DNA of 64,000 nucleotides from Paenibacillus sp. ACRRX (GCF_022346885.1 NZ_JAKRNK010000011.1:114708-178707); one strand, 5' to 3'. Positions 16,607 through 25,497 are shown, counted from the first letter of the stretch. The notes: generated from the letters alone by a model not told the origin. Translations and numbers: made by a program.

Positions 16607-18850
16607 TTAAGATGAGTGTCGATGATTATGATGGTGCTGTTTATGTTGACTACGACTTGTAAACAAACCTTCAAAACCAATAAATAAAGCCGGCAGCAGT
16701 ATACCGCGAATGAAGAACGTATCCAGCAATATGCCCAATACCATCGTTGCTCCAAATAACATAAGCTCCTGCAGAGGCTGTGTGGATAACACGCCAAAGG
16801 TTGCGGCCAGAATAACGCCGGCGGAAGAAATAACGCCGCCTGTCTTGGATACCCCTCGCTGCACAGCATCCTTCCACGAATAGTGCTGTGCTTCCTCACG
16901 GATGCGAGTCACAAGCATAATGCTGTAGTCGATGCCAAGGGCAACCATAAAGAGCAGCGTATACACAGGAAGACGATAACTGATTGCGTCAAGCCCAAGT
17001 ATTTGCTCAAATATATACCAACCAGCCCCTAGTGTCGCTCCATATGATAGCAGCATCGTCCCAACCATGATGACGGATGTGCTGATTGAACGGGTCAGAC
17101 CTGTAAGCATAAAGAGTAAGGTGACGGTAATAGCTGCAAAAATAAACATCGTGTCGCGGTTGTTCATCTGTTGAACGTCTGCCTGAACTGCTGTTTGCCC
17201 TGCAAAATGAAGCTTGAAATCTGATGAAGGCAGATCAGCGGCTTTCAGCCAATCCTCGCTTGCATGACGCCATTCAGTGAGTTGATTAATAGATTTAACA
17301 CTATATGGATCTCCATTCATTATTAATTGGCCTGTCAATGTCGTTCCGTCTGCAGACCATGCGAATTGATCTTCAATCGGAGCAGTACCGCGTACTTTGC
17401 TCCATGAAAAGGAATAAACCCCTTTCTGGTTGGAAAGCTTTTGTTCTACTACCCCTAGATTTTTTGCTAGGTTCTGCAGTTCTTCTGGGTTAGCCGGTTT
17501 ATTTGCTGCTTGTACTAGCACCGTAACGGGAGCCAGCTGTCCTGGCGGAAAAGCGCCTGACATTTGTTCAAAGCCTACACGTGCTCCCATCTCTTTAGGA
17601 AATGAGTGAAGCAGGTTATAGGAGTATTTCATCGAAAATGCGTTAGTCGCGATTGCAGCAAGTGCAATCAGCATAACAAGTGCAATTGTGCGTGGGCGCT
17701 TTGTAATACTTTGACTAATACGGAACCAAAACCCGTGATGGTGTACTTGATTATGGTCTGCGGGCTTGAAGTTGACTTTTGCTTGGAATGGCCAGAAACT
17801 GGTGCGTCCCGCCACTGCAAATACAGCTGGTATTAACGTAAGTCCAGCTGCGATCATCCACAAGATAGCGATCGTAAACACACCTGCAAAGGCATGATAA
17901 GGCTTAAATACCGTACCAAATAAAACCAGCATGGCTGCGAGTATGGTGCCCCCGCTGAACAGAATGGCTTCAGCAACTCCTTTGACAGCCTGCTGCATGG
18001 CAACATATTGTGATGGATGACGCCTTAATTCCTCGCGATATCTAGAAAAGATGAAGAGGCAGTAGTCGGTTAATACGGCGAATAGCAGCACGAGCATTAT
18101 CGATGTTGCAGAACGGTCAATCGTCATCCACCCATTCATACCGAAGAGACCGAGTGTACGATCCACACCCTGATAAACGACACCTGCAATCAGTAGCGGC
18201 AAAATGGCCAGTAAAGGTGAACGGTAGATGATGATAAGCAGCACAAGGATCAGCCCAACGGTGGCTGCCATTAAGATAAAGTCCGCATTGCGGAACAAGC
18301 GGGACGTATCCGCTGCGATGCCAGCAGGCCCGGTGACATTCAGTTCGAGTCCTTGTGAACGGATGCTGTTGGCCTGATCAGTTAGCTTATCAAGAGTTGT
18401 GCCCAACACTTTTGTATCCAGGCCTTGCTTCAAGCTGACATGGAAAAGTAAGGTGGTGCGGTCCTTAGAAAAGAAGGCGGCTTGTGCAGCTTCTGGGAGA
18501 TGATGAAAGGGCAGGGCTGCTGCGACTTCTGTAGGCCGCTGATCCGAAGCGAGCCATTCGCTCCATCGGGTCACATGTTGTATATCTTCTTTTGTCATGC
18601 CTTCGCTTCTATGAAATACGAACAAAGCAGGTAGTCCATTATCCGAAGGGAACTGTTGAGTCAGTATTCGATTTGCTTCTTCAGACAAGGAAGCACTGAA
18701 AGCTGAGCCTTCGCCGGTTTGCACAGCATAAGACTTGGAAGATGGTGAAATCGCGCTTAGCAATACGATAACTGTAAGCCAGATCGCGATTATGCTCCAC
18801 GCTCGTTTACGGGTTGAGATGATAGTAGCAATGGCTTTAATGCGAAACAT
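16607..18850 (-). CDS. MMPL/RND family transporter
   Basis: A 747-residue exporter with 12 predicted membrane helices in two halves, each with a large extracytoplasmic domain (about residues 40-180 and 410-545). Acidic residues in helix 4 of each half (VLTDYCLFIFSRYREE and ALGIDYSIMLVTRIREE) are the proton-relay GxxxDY signature of MMPL proteins. Members export lipids, antimicrobials or surfactants in Gram-positive bacteria. GAGGGGAG precedes the ATG. It is followed by a DUF2871 gene. A two-component system lies upstream on the same strand, and tandem repeats typical of OmpR-type binding sites overlap its promoter, so regulated export is inferred. Confidence 0.9.
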   Translation of the reverse strand: MFRIKAIATIISTRKRAWSIIAIWLTVIVLLSAISPSSKSYAVQTGEGSAFSASLSEEANRILTQQFPSDNGLPALFVFHRSEGMTKEDIQHVTRWSEWLASDQRPTEVAAALPFHHLPEAAQAAFFSKDRTTLLFHVSLKQGLDTKVLGTTLDKLTDQANSIRSQGLELNVTGPAGIAADTSRLFRNADFILMAATVGLILVLLIIIYRSPLLAILPLLIAGVVYQGVDRTLGLFGMNGWMTIDRSATSIMLVLLFAVLTDYCLFIFSRYREELRRHPSQYVAMQQAVKGVAEAILFSGGTILAAMLVLFGTVFKPYHAFAGVFTIAILWMIAAGLTLIPAVFAVAGRTSFWPFQAKVNFKPADHNQVHHHGFWFRISQSITKRPRTIALVMLIALAAIATNAFSMKYSYNLLHSFPKEMGARVGFEQMSGAFPPGQLAPVTVLVQAANKPANPEELQNLAKNLGVVEQKLSNQKGVYSFSWSKVRGTAPIEDQFAWSADGTTLTGQLIMNGDPYSVKSINQLTEWRHASEDWLKAADLPSSDFKLHFAGQTAVQADVQQMNNRDTMFIFAAITVTLLFMLTGLTRSISTSVIMVGTMLLSYGATLGAGWYIFEQILGLDAISYRLPVYTLLFMVALGIDYSIMLVTRIREEAQHYSWKDAVQRGVSKTGGVISSAGVILAATFGVLSTQPLQELMLFGATMVLGILLDTFFIRGILLPALFIGFEGLFTSRSQHKQHHHNHRHSS

Positions 18851-18884
18851 AAGAGAAATACTCCCCTCACAACTTGATGAAGGG

Positions 18885-18931
18885 AGTATATCTCGCTAAG
18901 ATGAACGGAATGTGAACGGAATGTTACATTC
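18885..18931 (-). promoter_or_regulatory. MMPL promoter with tandem response-regulator-type sites
   Basis: On the minus strand a TATACT -10 element lies at 18890-18885. Where the -35 should be, the 11-base sequence TGAACGGAATG (plus-strand reading) occurs twice head-to-tail at 18902 and 18913. An overlapping inverted repeat GAATGTTACATTC is at 18919. OmpR/PhoB regulators bind 11-bp-phased direct repeats covering the -35, and such a regulator is encoded 2.3 kb upstream. Confidence 0.6.
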
Positions 18932-19020
18932 TGAATCTTAGAAAGCGGACGCCAGTTGCTGGCGTCGAACGGTTCCGGGCGATGGCTAAGGCGCGGGGCC
19001 GTTTGATGTGCGTAATGCGC

Positions 19021-19860
19021 CCTAGTAAGGCGGAATTTCGGCCTTACTAGGGCGGCTGAAGCGGATCGGGCAAGCCGCCCACAACGGCAGCAAGTAAGCC
19101 GAAGTAAGGCGGAGTTCCAGCCTTACAAGGGCGGCCGAAGCGGAAACCGCCCCGCCTAAGGCGGAAAAACCGCCCTAAGCGGGGGGAAGCGCCCGATCCG
19201 CGCCAGGAACGGCATCGAGCAAGTCGCCCACATCGGCAGCCGTAAGCCGAAGTAAGGCGGAGTTCCAGCCTTACAAGGGCGGCCTAAGCGGAAATCGCCC
19301 CGCCTAAGGCGGAAAAGCCGCCCTAAGCGGGGGAAAGCGCCTGATCCGCGTCGGAGACGGTAGCGAGCAAGCCGCCCGCATCGGCAGCATGTAAGCCGAA
19401 GTAAGGCGGAGTTCCAGCCTTACTAGGGCGGCCGAAGCGGAAATCGCCCCGCTTAAGGCGGAAAAGCCGCCCTAAGCGAGGTGAAGCGTCCGATCCGCGT
19501 CGGCGACGGTAGCGAGCAAGTCGCCCACATAGGCAGCCGTAAGCCGAAGTAAGGCGGAGTTCCAGCCTTACAAGGGCGGCCGAAGCTTGAAGCGCCCAGC
19601 CTAAGGCGGAAAAGCCGCCCTGAGCGGGGTGAAGCGCCCGATCCGCGTCGGCGATGGTAGCAAGCAAGCCGCCCACATAGGCAGCAAGTAAGCCGAAGCT
19701 TGAAGCGCTTAGCCTAAGGCGGAGTTCCGGCCTTACAAGGGCGGCCTAAGCGGAAATCGCCCCGCTTAAGGCGGAAAAACAGCCCTAAGCGAGGGAAGCG
19801 CCCGATCCGCGTCGGCGACGGTAGCGAGCAACCGCCCACATCGGCTGCATGTAAGCCGCT
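19021..19860. repeat. GC-rich tandem repeat array, 148-149 bp units
   Basis: GTAAGCCGAAGTAAGGCGG recurs at 19094, 19242, 19391 and 19539. A diverged copy at 19688 and a partial one at 19851 follow, giving spacings of 148, 149, 148, 149 and 163 bp. Each unit contains several hairpins built from AAGGCGG/CCGCCTT and GGGCGG/CCGCCC. The first partial unit carries the palindrome with arms CTAGTAAGGC and GCCTTACTAG at 19022-19050. Open frames across it only reflect the repeat. It separates the sensor kinase gene from the MMPL promoter. A related array begins at 63602. Confidence 0.9.
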
Positions 19861-19869
19861 TTAAATCAA

Positions 19870-21261
19870 CTAGCTCACAGGCAGCTTAATCATGAAGCCT
19901 GTGCCCTTTCCGCTTGAGCTGTCCACGGTGATATTACCGCCGTGCAGCTCGATTATACGCTTAGCAATGGCTAGACCTAAGCCAGTACCACTGCGATTAC
20001 GACTGTTGGCAGCTTCCGATTTATAGAAGCGATCAAATATATGCGGTAAATCCTGCTTCTCAATCACAGCGCCCGTATTATGTATCCACACTTTAACTGT
20101 GCTGTCAGCCTCTTCATACTTACATGTTACACAGATAATACCTTCATTATCTGTGAACTTAATCGCATTGCCAACAATGTTGGCCCACACCTGATGCAGC
20201 AGTCCTGAGTCACCAGACAGCTCGGTGACGTCCAATTCAAGATCCAGCTCAATCTGCTTAGCAGACCAGTCTGGCTCCATGCGGATGATGACCTCGCGTA
20301 GCTGCTCATCAAGTCGAAAGGGCTGTCGTTTCAGCGTTTCGGTGCCGCGTTCGAGTGCAGCAAGGGTCAATAGCTGCCTGCTCAGTGATGATAGCCGTTC
20401 GCTTTCCTCGGCGATAATATTTAAGTATCTCCGCTCCTCATCAGGAGGAAGAGGACGATCCCGGAGCTGCTCCGCGAGTCCGCGGATTGAAGTGAGTGGG
20501 GATTGAATCTCGTGGGACACGTTTGCTACAAACTGCTTACGCATCGTATCCACTTGCTTTAATGTTTGGGACATCCGTGTAAAGCGCCGTGCCAACTCGC
20601 CAATCTCATCGTGCCTAGCCATGTCTACATGAATATCGTAGCGGCCCTTCTCTAATTCACCGGTCGCGAGCATAAGCCTATTTAGAGGTCTGACCAAGTA
20701 ACGTGTTTTGAGAGCAATGAGCACTAAGCTTACAACAAAAGTAGTAGCAAATAAGATGGCGAGCATCTGTCTAAGCTCTTGCAGCTGCTGTACCATATCC
20801 GGCCGGGCAAATAACGCATAAGAGCGTCCATTCCACGATAAGGGGAAACCTACAGCCATATCCAGCTTGTTTTCAAATACAGCAGGCACGAACCAATTCC
20901 AATTTTTTTCTGTTAAACCACGGTACCGCTTGCCCGACAGTACAGATTCAATCACATCTTTTGACAGAGTCAAGTCCTTAAATGGGCGTCCATACATCGT
21001 ACCGTTATATTGTCCATCAACCAGATATAGCTGATATCCAAGTTCAGATAACGTTTGCAACCGTGCACTCCATTCAGTGCTGCTTCCATCATGAGACTCA
21101 AGTAAGGTGAGCATGGACTGGCCTACGGCCTCCATCTTCTGTTCATAGTGGTTTTTGAGTCCGTGAGCGTATACAAGATTGGCCACAACCAACCCGACAA
21201 CGAAGCTGATCATCACGATGACAACGGAAAACAGTACTATACGGCCGTATAAAGACTTCAT
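19870..21261 (-). CDS. Two-component sensor histidine kinase
   Basis: A 463-residue membrane kinase. One transmembrane helix is at residues about 7-30, followed by an extracytoplasmic sensor of about 130 residues. A second helix at 165-187 leads to HAMP (about 188-240), HisKA with the phosphoacceptor His in FVANVSHEIQSPLTSIRG near residue 250, and an HATPase domain with N (NIVGNAIKF), DRFYK and GTGLGLAI boxes. It overlaps the response regulator gene by 4 bp, so they are translationally coupled. The stimulus is unknown. A possible target, the MMPL operon, lies downstream on the same strand beyond the tandem repeats. Confidence 0.92.
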   Translation of the reverse strand: MKSLYGRIVLFSVVIVMISFVVGLVVANLVYAHGLKNHYEQKMEAVGQSMLTLLESHDGSSTEWSARLQTLSELGYQLYLVDGQYNGTMYGRPFKDLTLSKDVIESVLSGKRYRGLTEKNWNWFVPAVFENKLDMAVGFPLSWNGRSYALFARPDMVQQLQELRQMLAILFATTFVVSLVLIALKTRYLVRPLNRLMLATGELEKGRYDIHVDMARHDEIGELARRFTRMSQTLKQVDTMRKQFVANVSHEIQSPLTSIRGLAEQLRDRPLPPDEERRYLNIIAEESERLSSLSRQLLTLAALERGTETLKRQPFRLDEQLREVIIRMEPDWSAKQIELDLELDVTELSGDSGLLHQVWANIVGNAIKFTDNEGIICVTCKYEEADSTVKVWIHNTGAVIEKQDLPHIFDRFYKSEAANSRNRSGTGLGLAIAKRIIELHGGNITVDSSSGKGTGFMIKLPVS

Positions 21262-21938
21262 CCTTCTGCAGCCTCCAGCTTATAACCAAGCCCTCGTATC
21301 GTGACAATACGAAAATCAGTGGTCAACGGATGCAGCCGCTCTCTTAGTCGTTTAATATGCACATCAATAGTGCGGCTGTCGCCCTCATAATCGATGCCCC
21401 ATATCCAATCAAGCAGTTGGTCGCGCGTGTATATTCGCCCAGGGTAGCTCGCAAGCTGCACGAGCAGCTCGAACTCTTTACGAGGCAATGTTAGTATCTG
21501 ACCGTTAGTGGAAACGGTGTATGCGAATCGATCAATGAGTGTATGTGGAAAATGAATAACGGTATCTGATACGAGCTGATAGCGTCGCAGCAGCGCCTTC
21601 ATTCGGATTAGCAGTTCTTTCGGCTCAAAAGGCTTGACGATATAGTCGTCTGTTCCTGCTTTATACCCGGCTTCCTTATCTTCGATCTCGCCTAGGGCAG
21701 TTAGTAGAATAACAGGGATGTCGTACTGCGCACGAATCTCGGAGCACAGCGTATGGCCACTTTTACCTGGCATCATTACATCTATCACAGCAAGATGTAT
21801 CATGGATTGTTCCAGCATTGCTGCTGCTTGTATACCATCAGTTGCTTCTACGACTTCATATTGCTCTGACTCTAATACTAATCGGAGAAGTGCGAGGATA
21901 TTAGGATCGTCATCTGCAATCAATACACGTATTTGCAT
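21258..21938 (-). CDS. OmpR family response regulator
   Basis: A 226-residue protein. The receiver domain (1-115) has acidic residues D9-D11, the phosphoacceptor Asp53 (VIDVMMPG) and the conserved Lys in YIVKPFEPKE near residue 102. The C-terminal winged helix (130-224) has the Trans_reg_C pattern RTIDVHIKRLRERL. GGAGG lies 12 bases before the ATG. It is the first gene of a two-gene operon with its kinase. OmpR-type binding repeats are seen at the MMPL promoter but not obviously at its own. Confidence 0.93.
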   Translation of the reverse strand: MQIRVLIADDDPNILALLRLVLESEQYEVVEATDGIQAAAMLEQSMIHLAVIDVMMPGKSGHTLCSEIRAQYDIPVILLTALGEIEDKEAGYKAGTDDYIVKPFEPKELLIRMKALLRRYQLVSDTVIHFPHTLIDRFAYTVSTNGQILTLPRKEFELLVQLASYPGRIYTRDQLLDWIWGIDYEGDSRTIDVHIKRLRERLHPLTTDFRIVTIRGLGYKLEAAEG

Positions 21939-22038
21939 CTTGTTATATAACCTCCAAACTGATTAAAAGGGACAAATCCCAGCAACTATTCTGTAATCAA
22001 GCATTTTGTGATCTTGTAAGCCGTAGATTCATCAAGTA

Positions 22039-22197
22039 TTAGCTTCTCAAACCAAAAGGTGATACCATCCTCCATGACAAGCCACCCAAACCACTCAAGC
22101 CACCAAAACCACCAAAACCACCAAAACCACCAAAACCATCCAGACTATCACCAGATGTGATGGCATCAGCCCCAGAATGAACGGCTGTATTATACAA
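22039..22197 (-). CDS. Possible glycine-rich small protein
   Basis: A 52-codon minus-strand frame from a TTG reads through four GGF repeats (DGFGGFGGFGGFGGLSGLGG) to a stop at 22039. GGF-rich peptides occur in some spore-coat and surface proteins. The ribosome binding site is weak (GAGCAGG) and the frame may only reflect the 9-bp CCACCAAAA repeat at 22101-22137. No family is recognised. The rest of 21939-22337 shows nothing else. Confidence 0.25.
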   Translation of the reverse strand: MYNTAVHSGADAITSGDSLDGFGGFGGFGGFGGLSGLGGLSWRMVSPFGLRS

Positions 22198-22337
22198 TAA
22201 ACCTGCTCACACATCCAAATCACACATCAAATTATTGCGCATGGTCATGCCAAAAAACCTTCCTGGTGCGAGCTCCTGCGCCGTGAAGGTTCGAAAGAAA
22301 TCTTTAAGGAACGATAAATGGCTGAAGGCCGTCCATT

Positions 22338-22544
22338 TTACAAAAAAGTGCGGTTGATCATTAATACTATTAAATAAAAACAAAAGATCGAAAACAGACA
22401 AGCGCCCGCACCAAGTACAAATTTACGCTGTTTCATAAAACGAAAGCTGATCGCAAAAATTCCAATATTGACAAGAACAAGCACAACGGCCATCGAGATA
22501 ATAGCAATCCAATATAAGACGTGAAATACACTTGCTGTATCCAT
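22338..22544 (-). CDS. Small two-helix membrane protein
   Basis: A 68-residue protein with two hydrophobic segments (about 8-33 and 42-63) separated by a basic turn RFMKQRK. No family is recognised. AGGAGAG lies 6 bases before the ATG at 22544, so this start is preferred to a longer frame beginning at 22634. Confidence 0.55.
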   Translation of the reverse strand: MDTASVFHVLYWIAIISMAVVLVLVNIGIFAISFRFMKQRKFVLGAGACLFSIFCFYLIVLMINRTFL

Positions 22545-22766
22545 TCTAGTCTCTCCTATCGGCACAGCAGGATTAAAGTTCATCTGCTGGTTGAATATAC
22601 CTATACGATACCATTGCACGGCAGATACTGACAAGCCATATCCTGTTCCTTCTAAGGAGAACTATACGAGTCTATTAAAATAAGGCGAACGCCGTGGACA
22701 ATCATACAAGAAGTGGACATGGACCATGAGTACTGTATAGGTATAACGAAGAAAGGGGATACGCGC

Positions 22767-23429
22767 ATGGATGGTAGGCAGCTGGCCAGTAAATGGCTGA
22801 AGACGGAAGCGCTGTTGTCAGACTCACGCGTAGCAGACTATATCCCTGCGACACGTATGTATAACTCCTCTAATTTGCATCAAATGTTAAATCAATATGG
22901 ATTTGTTGTCATTAAACCGGTTGTCGGCGGCGGTGGCGCTGGTGTGATCAAAGTAACGAAAGAAGGAGCAACTTACCGCTACACGTACTTGGCTAATACC
23001 CGCTCCTTTACGAGCTTTGATGCTATGTTCCGTTCCTTGTCATCAGCGAAGAAGAAGAGGTCTTATCTAATACAACGCGGGATACGTTTGGCCACCATAG
23101 GTGGACGCCCAATAGATTACCGGGTCAAAGTAGTAAAAACGAATGGGGCATGGGTGTTCCGTTCGTTGGTTGGTCGTGTGGCGCGGAAAGGGTTGTTTGT
23201 GACGAATTTGTGCAAAGGCGGCACGATGTTGACTGCTGGACAGGGTATCCGCCGATCGTTATCAGGAAATTGGGTCCGGTCAAAAAAGAACGAGATGAGA
23301 CATGTTACTAGGATCTGTACAGCTATCTTAGAAGCCAAATATCCCGGCATCGGGCAATTAGGCTTTGATTATGGGATCGAACGCAGCGGCAAGATGTGGA
23401 TTTTTGAAGTAAATACCCGCCCTCAGTAG
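22767..23429 (+). CDS. YheC/YheD-like ATP-grasp protein
   Basis: A 220-residue protein similar to YheC/YheD endospore coat-associated proteins. It has the ATP-grasp elements FVVIKPVVGGGGAGVIKV (phosphate-binding loop), a central PIDYRVKVVKTNG strand pair and a C-terminal metal-binding IFEVNTRPQ. Family members are usually longer at the N-terminus and continue past EVN; this one is compact and its stop lies inside a terminator hairpin. GAAAGGGGAT precedes the ATG at 22767. The substrate is unknown; a sporulation role fits the neighbouring sda gene but is inference. Confidence 0.8.
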   Translation: MDGRQLASKWLKTEALLSDSRVADYIPATRMYNSSNLHQMLNQYGFVVIKPVVGGGGAGVIKVTKEGATYRYTYLANTRSFTSFDAMFRSLSSAKKKRSYLIQRGIRLATIGGRPIDYRVKVVKTNGAWVFRSLVGRVARKGLFVTNLCKGGTMLTAGQGIRRSLSGNWVRSKKNEMRHVTRICTAILEAKYPGIGQLGFDYGIERSGKMWIFEVNTRPQ

Positions 23430-23447
23430 ATAGGGGGCGGTTTTTTT
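23417..23447 (+). terminator. Intrinsic terminator overlapping the YheC/D-like stop codon
   Basis: CCGCCCT and AGGGGGCGG pair around a short loop containing the TAG stop, followed by TTTTTTT. The 5-prime arm is therefore coding sequence. Confidence 0.85.
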
Positions 23448-23564
23448 GGAGTCTATCCTATTAGCGGATGCCTATTAATCGATTTGATAGATTTTATTTA
23501 TTTTAAGAGGAATATTCATTAAAGTTAGTTATAAATTAACAGTGTAAATAAACTGTTGATAACT

Positions 23565-23652
23565 ATATCCACACTTTATGCCTTGCTAGCTGTGGGAAAT
23601 CGACGGTTGTCAACAATATATACACAATATTTCCACAGCGGCCTGTGGATAT
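23565..23652. promoter_or_regulatory. Cluster of DnaA-box-like sites upstream of sda
   Basis: Within 88 bp there are ATATCCACA (23565), a minus-strand TTTCCCACA (at 23591), ATATACACA (23618), ATTTCCACA (23629) and a minus-strand ATATCCACA (23644-23652). Each differs from the DnaA box TTATNCACA by one or two bases. In Bacillus subtilis DnaA binds and activates the sda promoter, so the placement 80-165 bp before sda is expected for that circuit. The remainder of 23430-23729 shows no gene. Confidence 0.65.
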
Positions 23653-23729
23653 TGGAACGCTTGTTCTGCTTTTCATCAACATGATATGATGAGGCAGTAA
23701 AGGAAAACTAAGGAAAGGTTGTGATTAAG

Positions 23730-23879
23730 ATGGCTTTACTTTCCGATGAGTTGCTCGTAGATTCTTATCTACAGGCAATCCGACTGCGTTTAGACGAAGA
23801 GTTCATTGCGTTGCTGCTCGCGGAAATGCAAAGACGCCGCCTTCGTCCGACCGTTCGACATTTACCGGTAATCAACTAA
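23730..23879 (+). CDS. sda: Sporulation checkpoint inhibitor Sda
   Basis: A 49-residue protein with the helical-hairpin pattern of Sda: LSDELLVDSYLQAIRLRLDE followed by FIALLLAEMQRRRL. Sda binds the dimerisation-phosphotransfer domain of sporulation kinases such as KinA and blocks phosphorelay activation when replication is perturbed or newly initiated. Length matches the family (46-52 residues). AAAGG lies 11 bases before the ATG. A cluster of DnaA-box-like sequences lies directly upstream, matching the known DnaA dependence of sda in Bacillus. Confidence 0.9.
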   Translation: MALLSDELLVDSYLQAIRLRLDEEFIALLLAEMQRRRLRPTVRHLPVIN

Positions 23880-23906
23880 GAAAGTACCGGCGTGTGCTAT
23901 GCGACA

Positions 23907-24176
23907 TTATGAGCTTGCATCGAATTGAAGCCCGTTTACCGTTGTCATCGAATGACAATGCTCGCAGTACATGATATGCATACAGACTCCGACATTAGAA
24001 CGGTATGAGTCGAATGTGCTCTTATCCACTGCTGTCAATCGGCCTTCTACCTGATAAGGCGCATAGGGTCCATCATAATCATCCCGTTTGCCGCTATCAA
24101 TGGTTGGGTTCAAGCAGTTCGGGCATAGCCAACAAGGACTGATCATGCCGTTGCATAGCTGACAAACATCAAACAA
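23907..24176 (-). CDS. Cysteine-rich putative zinc-ribbon protein
   Basis: An 89-residue protein with four cysteine pairs or knuckles: CQLC, CWLCPNC, a central VGVC and CEHC, suggesting one or two zinc ribbons. No specific family is recognised. The start is a TTG with GGAGGAGG just upstream. That ribosome binding site lies in one arm of a strong hairpin (24175-24221), so its translation may depend on whether the hairpin forms. It is downstream of the ferredoxin-NADP reductase gene on the same strand. Confidence 0.65.
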   Translation of the reverse strand: MFDVCQLCNGMISPCWLCPNCLNPTIDSGKRDDYDGPYAPYQVEGRLTAVDKSTFDSYRSNVGVCMHIMYCEHCHSMTTVNGLQFDASS

Positions 24177-24221
24177 GGGTATCCTCCTCCAGTATATATA
24201 GATATGGAGTAGGATACCCTT
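24175..24221 (-). terminator. Hairpin between yumC and the zinc-ribbon gene, containing a ribosome binding site
   Basis: Perfect 11-bp arms AAGGGTATCCT and AGGATACCCTT, extended by CTCCA/TGGAG, surround a 13-base AT-rich loop. On the minus strand the downstream arm contains GGAGGAGG, the ribosome binding site of the next gene, and leads into CCCTTGTTTG, a poor T-run. It could act as a weak terminator, an RNA stabiliser or a translational switch. Confidence 0.55.
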
Positions 24222-24253
24222 TCTTTCCTTGTCTATGTGAGATCCGACAAGGA

Positions 24254-25255
24254 TTATCTCTTCATGCTGCTGCTATGTCCAGGGGACAACTTTGCAGTTG
24301 GATCAATGTATACTTTGGCGTTGTTAATCGCGGTAGGTGCTTCACCGAAACCAACGGCAATCAGTTTTAATTTGCCGGGATAAGTGGTGATGTCTCCAGC
24401 TGCGAACAAACCTGGAATGTTGGTTTCCATACGCGAGTCAACAACGATAGAGCCATTCTCAATCTCAAGTCCCCATTCAGAAATCGGGCCAAGAGAAGAA
24501 ACAAAGCCAAAGTTAACAATGACAGCATCGACATCGATATCTGTCGTTTCTTTTGTCTTGACGTCTTCAATCGTGACACGCTCAATCCGATCTTCACCGT
24601 GCATATGTGTGATCTCTTTTGGTGTAAGAATTTGCACCTTGGAATTTTGCAATTGCTGTACCGTATGCTCATGCGCGCGGAACTTGTCACGACGATGAAT
24701 AAGCGTAACCTGTTCTGCAATCGGTTCAAGCATCAGCGCCCAGTCGCATGCGGAATCGCCGCCGCCGCTTATAAGCACTTTCTGGCCTTTGAATTTCTGC
24801 AAATCGCTGACAAAATAGTGCAAATTGGCTTTCTCATATGTTGCGGCGCCAGGAAGATCAAGTCGTCTTGGTTCAAATGCGCCTACGCCTGCTGTAATAA
24901 TAATAGCGCGTGATTGATGTACGCCCTTGTCTGTAGTAACTTCGAACAGACGCTCATCCAGCTTCTTAACATTGGTAACTTTCTCTTCAAGGCGAACGTC
25001 AGGATGGAAGTGATCCATCTGTTCTTTCAGAGAATTTACCAGTTCCTGAGCGGTTACCTTCGGAAATCCGGCTACATCATAGATGTATTTTTCAGGGTAC
25101 AACGCAGCTAATTGTCCTCCTAGCTGCGGCATACTTTCGATCAGGCGTACCGAAGCGTGGCGCATGCCGCCATAAAAGGCTGCAAACATACCAGCGGGGC
25201 CGCCGCCGATAATTAATATATCGACAATATCTTGTTGTGTATCAGTAGTATTCAA
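24254..25255 (-). CDS. yumC: Ferredoxin/flavodoxin-NADP(+) reductase, YumC type
   Basis: A 333-residue thioredoxin-reductase-like flavoprotein without the redox-active CxxC. Motifs include FAD-binding [16 protein letters not shown] near residue 17, the family block [18 protein letters not shown]-binding [11 protein letters not shown] near residue 165, and the C-terminal [20 protein letters not shown]. These match Bacillus YumC, which exchanges electrons between NADPH and ferredoxin or flavodoxin. The product would feed low-potential electron carriers for enzymes such as radical SAM proteins. In Bacillus yumC neighbours an ndh gene, and here an ndh lies 3 kb away. Confidence 0.92.
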   Translation of the reverse strand: MNTTDTQQDIVDILIIGGGPAGMFAAFYGGMRHASVRLIESMPQLGGQLAALYPEKYIYDVAGFPKVTAQELVNSLKEQMDHFHPDVRLEEKVTNVKKLDERLFEVTTDKGVHQSRAIIITAGVGAFEPRRLDLPGAATYEKANLHYFVSDLQKFKGQKVLISGGGDSACDWALMLEPIAEQVTLIHRRDKFRAHEHTVQQLQNSKVQILTPKEITHMHGEDRIERVTIEDVKTKETTDIDVDAVIVNFGFVSSLGPISEWGLEIENGSIVVDSRMETNIPGLFAAGDITTYPGKLKLIAVGFGEAPTAINNAKVYIDPTAKLSPGHSSSMKR

Positions 25256-25497
25256 GGCTGAGCACCTCCAAATGGCATTGTGACTAAAATCATGTTTAAA
25301 TAGCCCTTAGGCACATACACCATTATAAACCCTACATTCCATAATGGAAACTATGGATGAGAACTATCTTTCAACAATTTCAGCTATATCGTGACAAACC
25401 CGACATTTAGTATCATCATTGGCATGCAGCCTGCTAGTGCATACTGCTTCCACACCGTTCCAATACGTGCTGTTTTGCCCGATATACAGTGGATAAT

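Noticed and set aside
19323..19676. Minus-strand open frame of 117 codons in the GC-rich region
   Set aside because: Its peptide repeats with the 148-bp DNA period and no ribosome binding site precedes it; it is a by-product of the tandem array.
19021..19860. Possible CRISPR array
   Set aside because: Units are contiguous 148-bp tandem copies without unique spacers, and no cas gene is present.
23565..23652. Possible replication origin from DnaA-box cluster
   Set aside because: No dnaA, dnaN or AT-rich unwinding element adjoins it; proximity to sda explains the boxes better.
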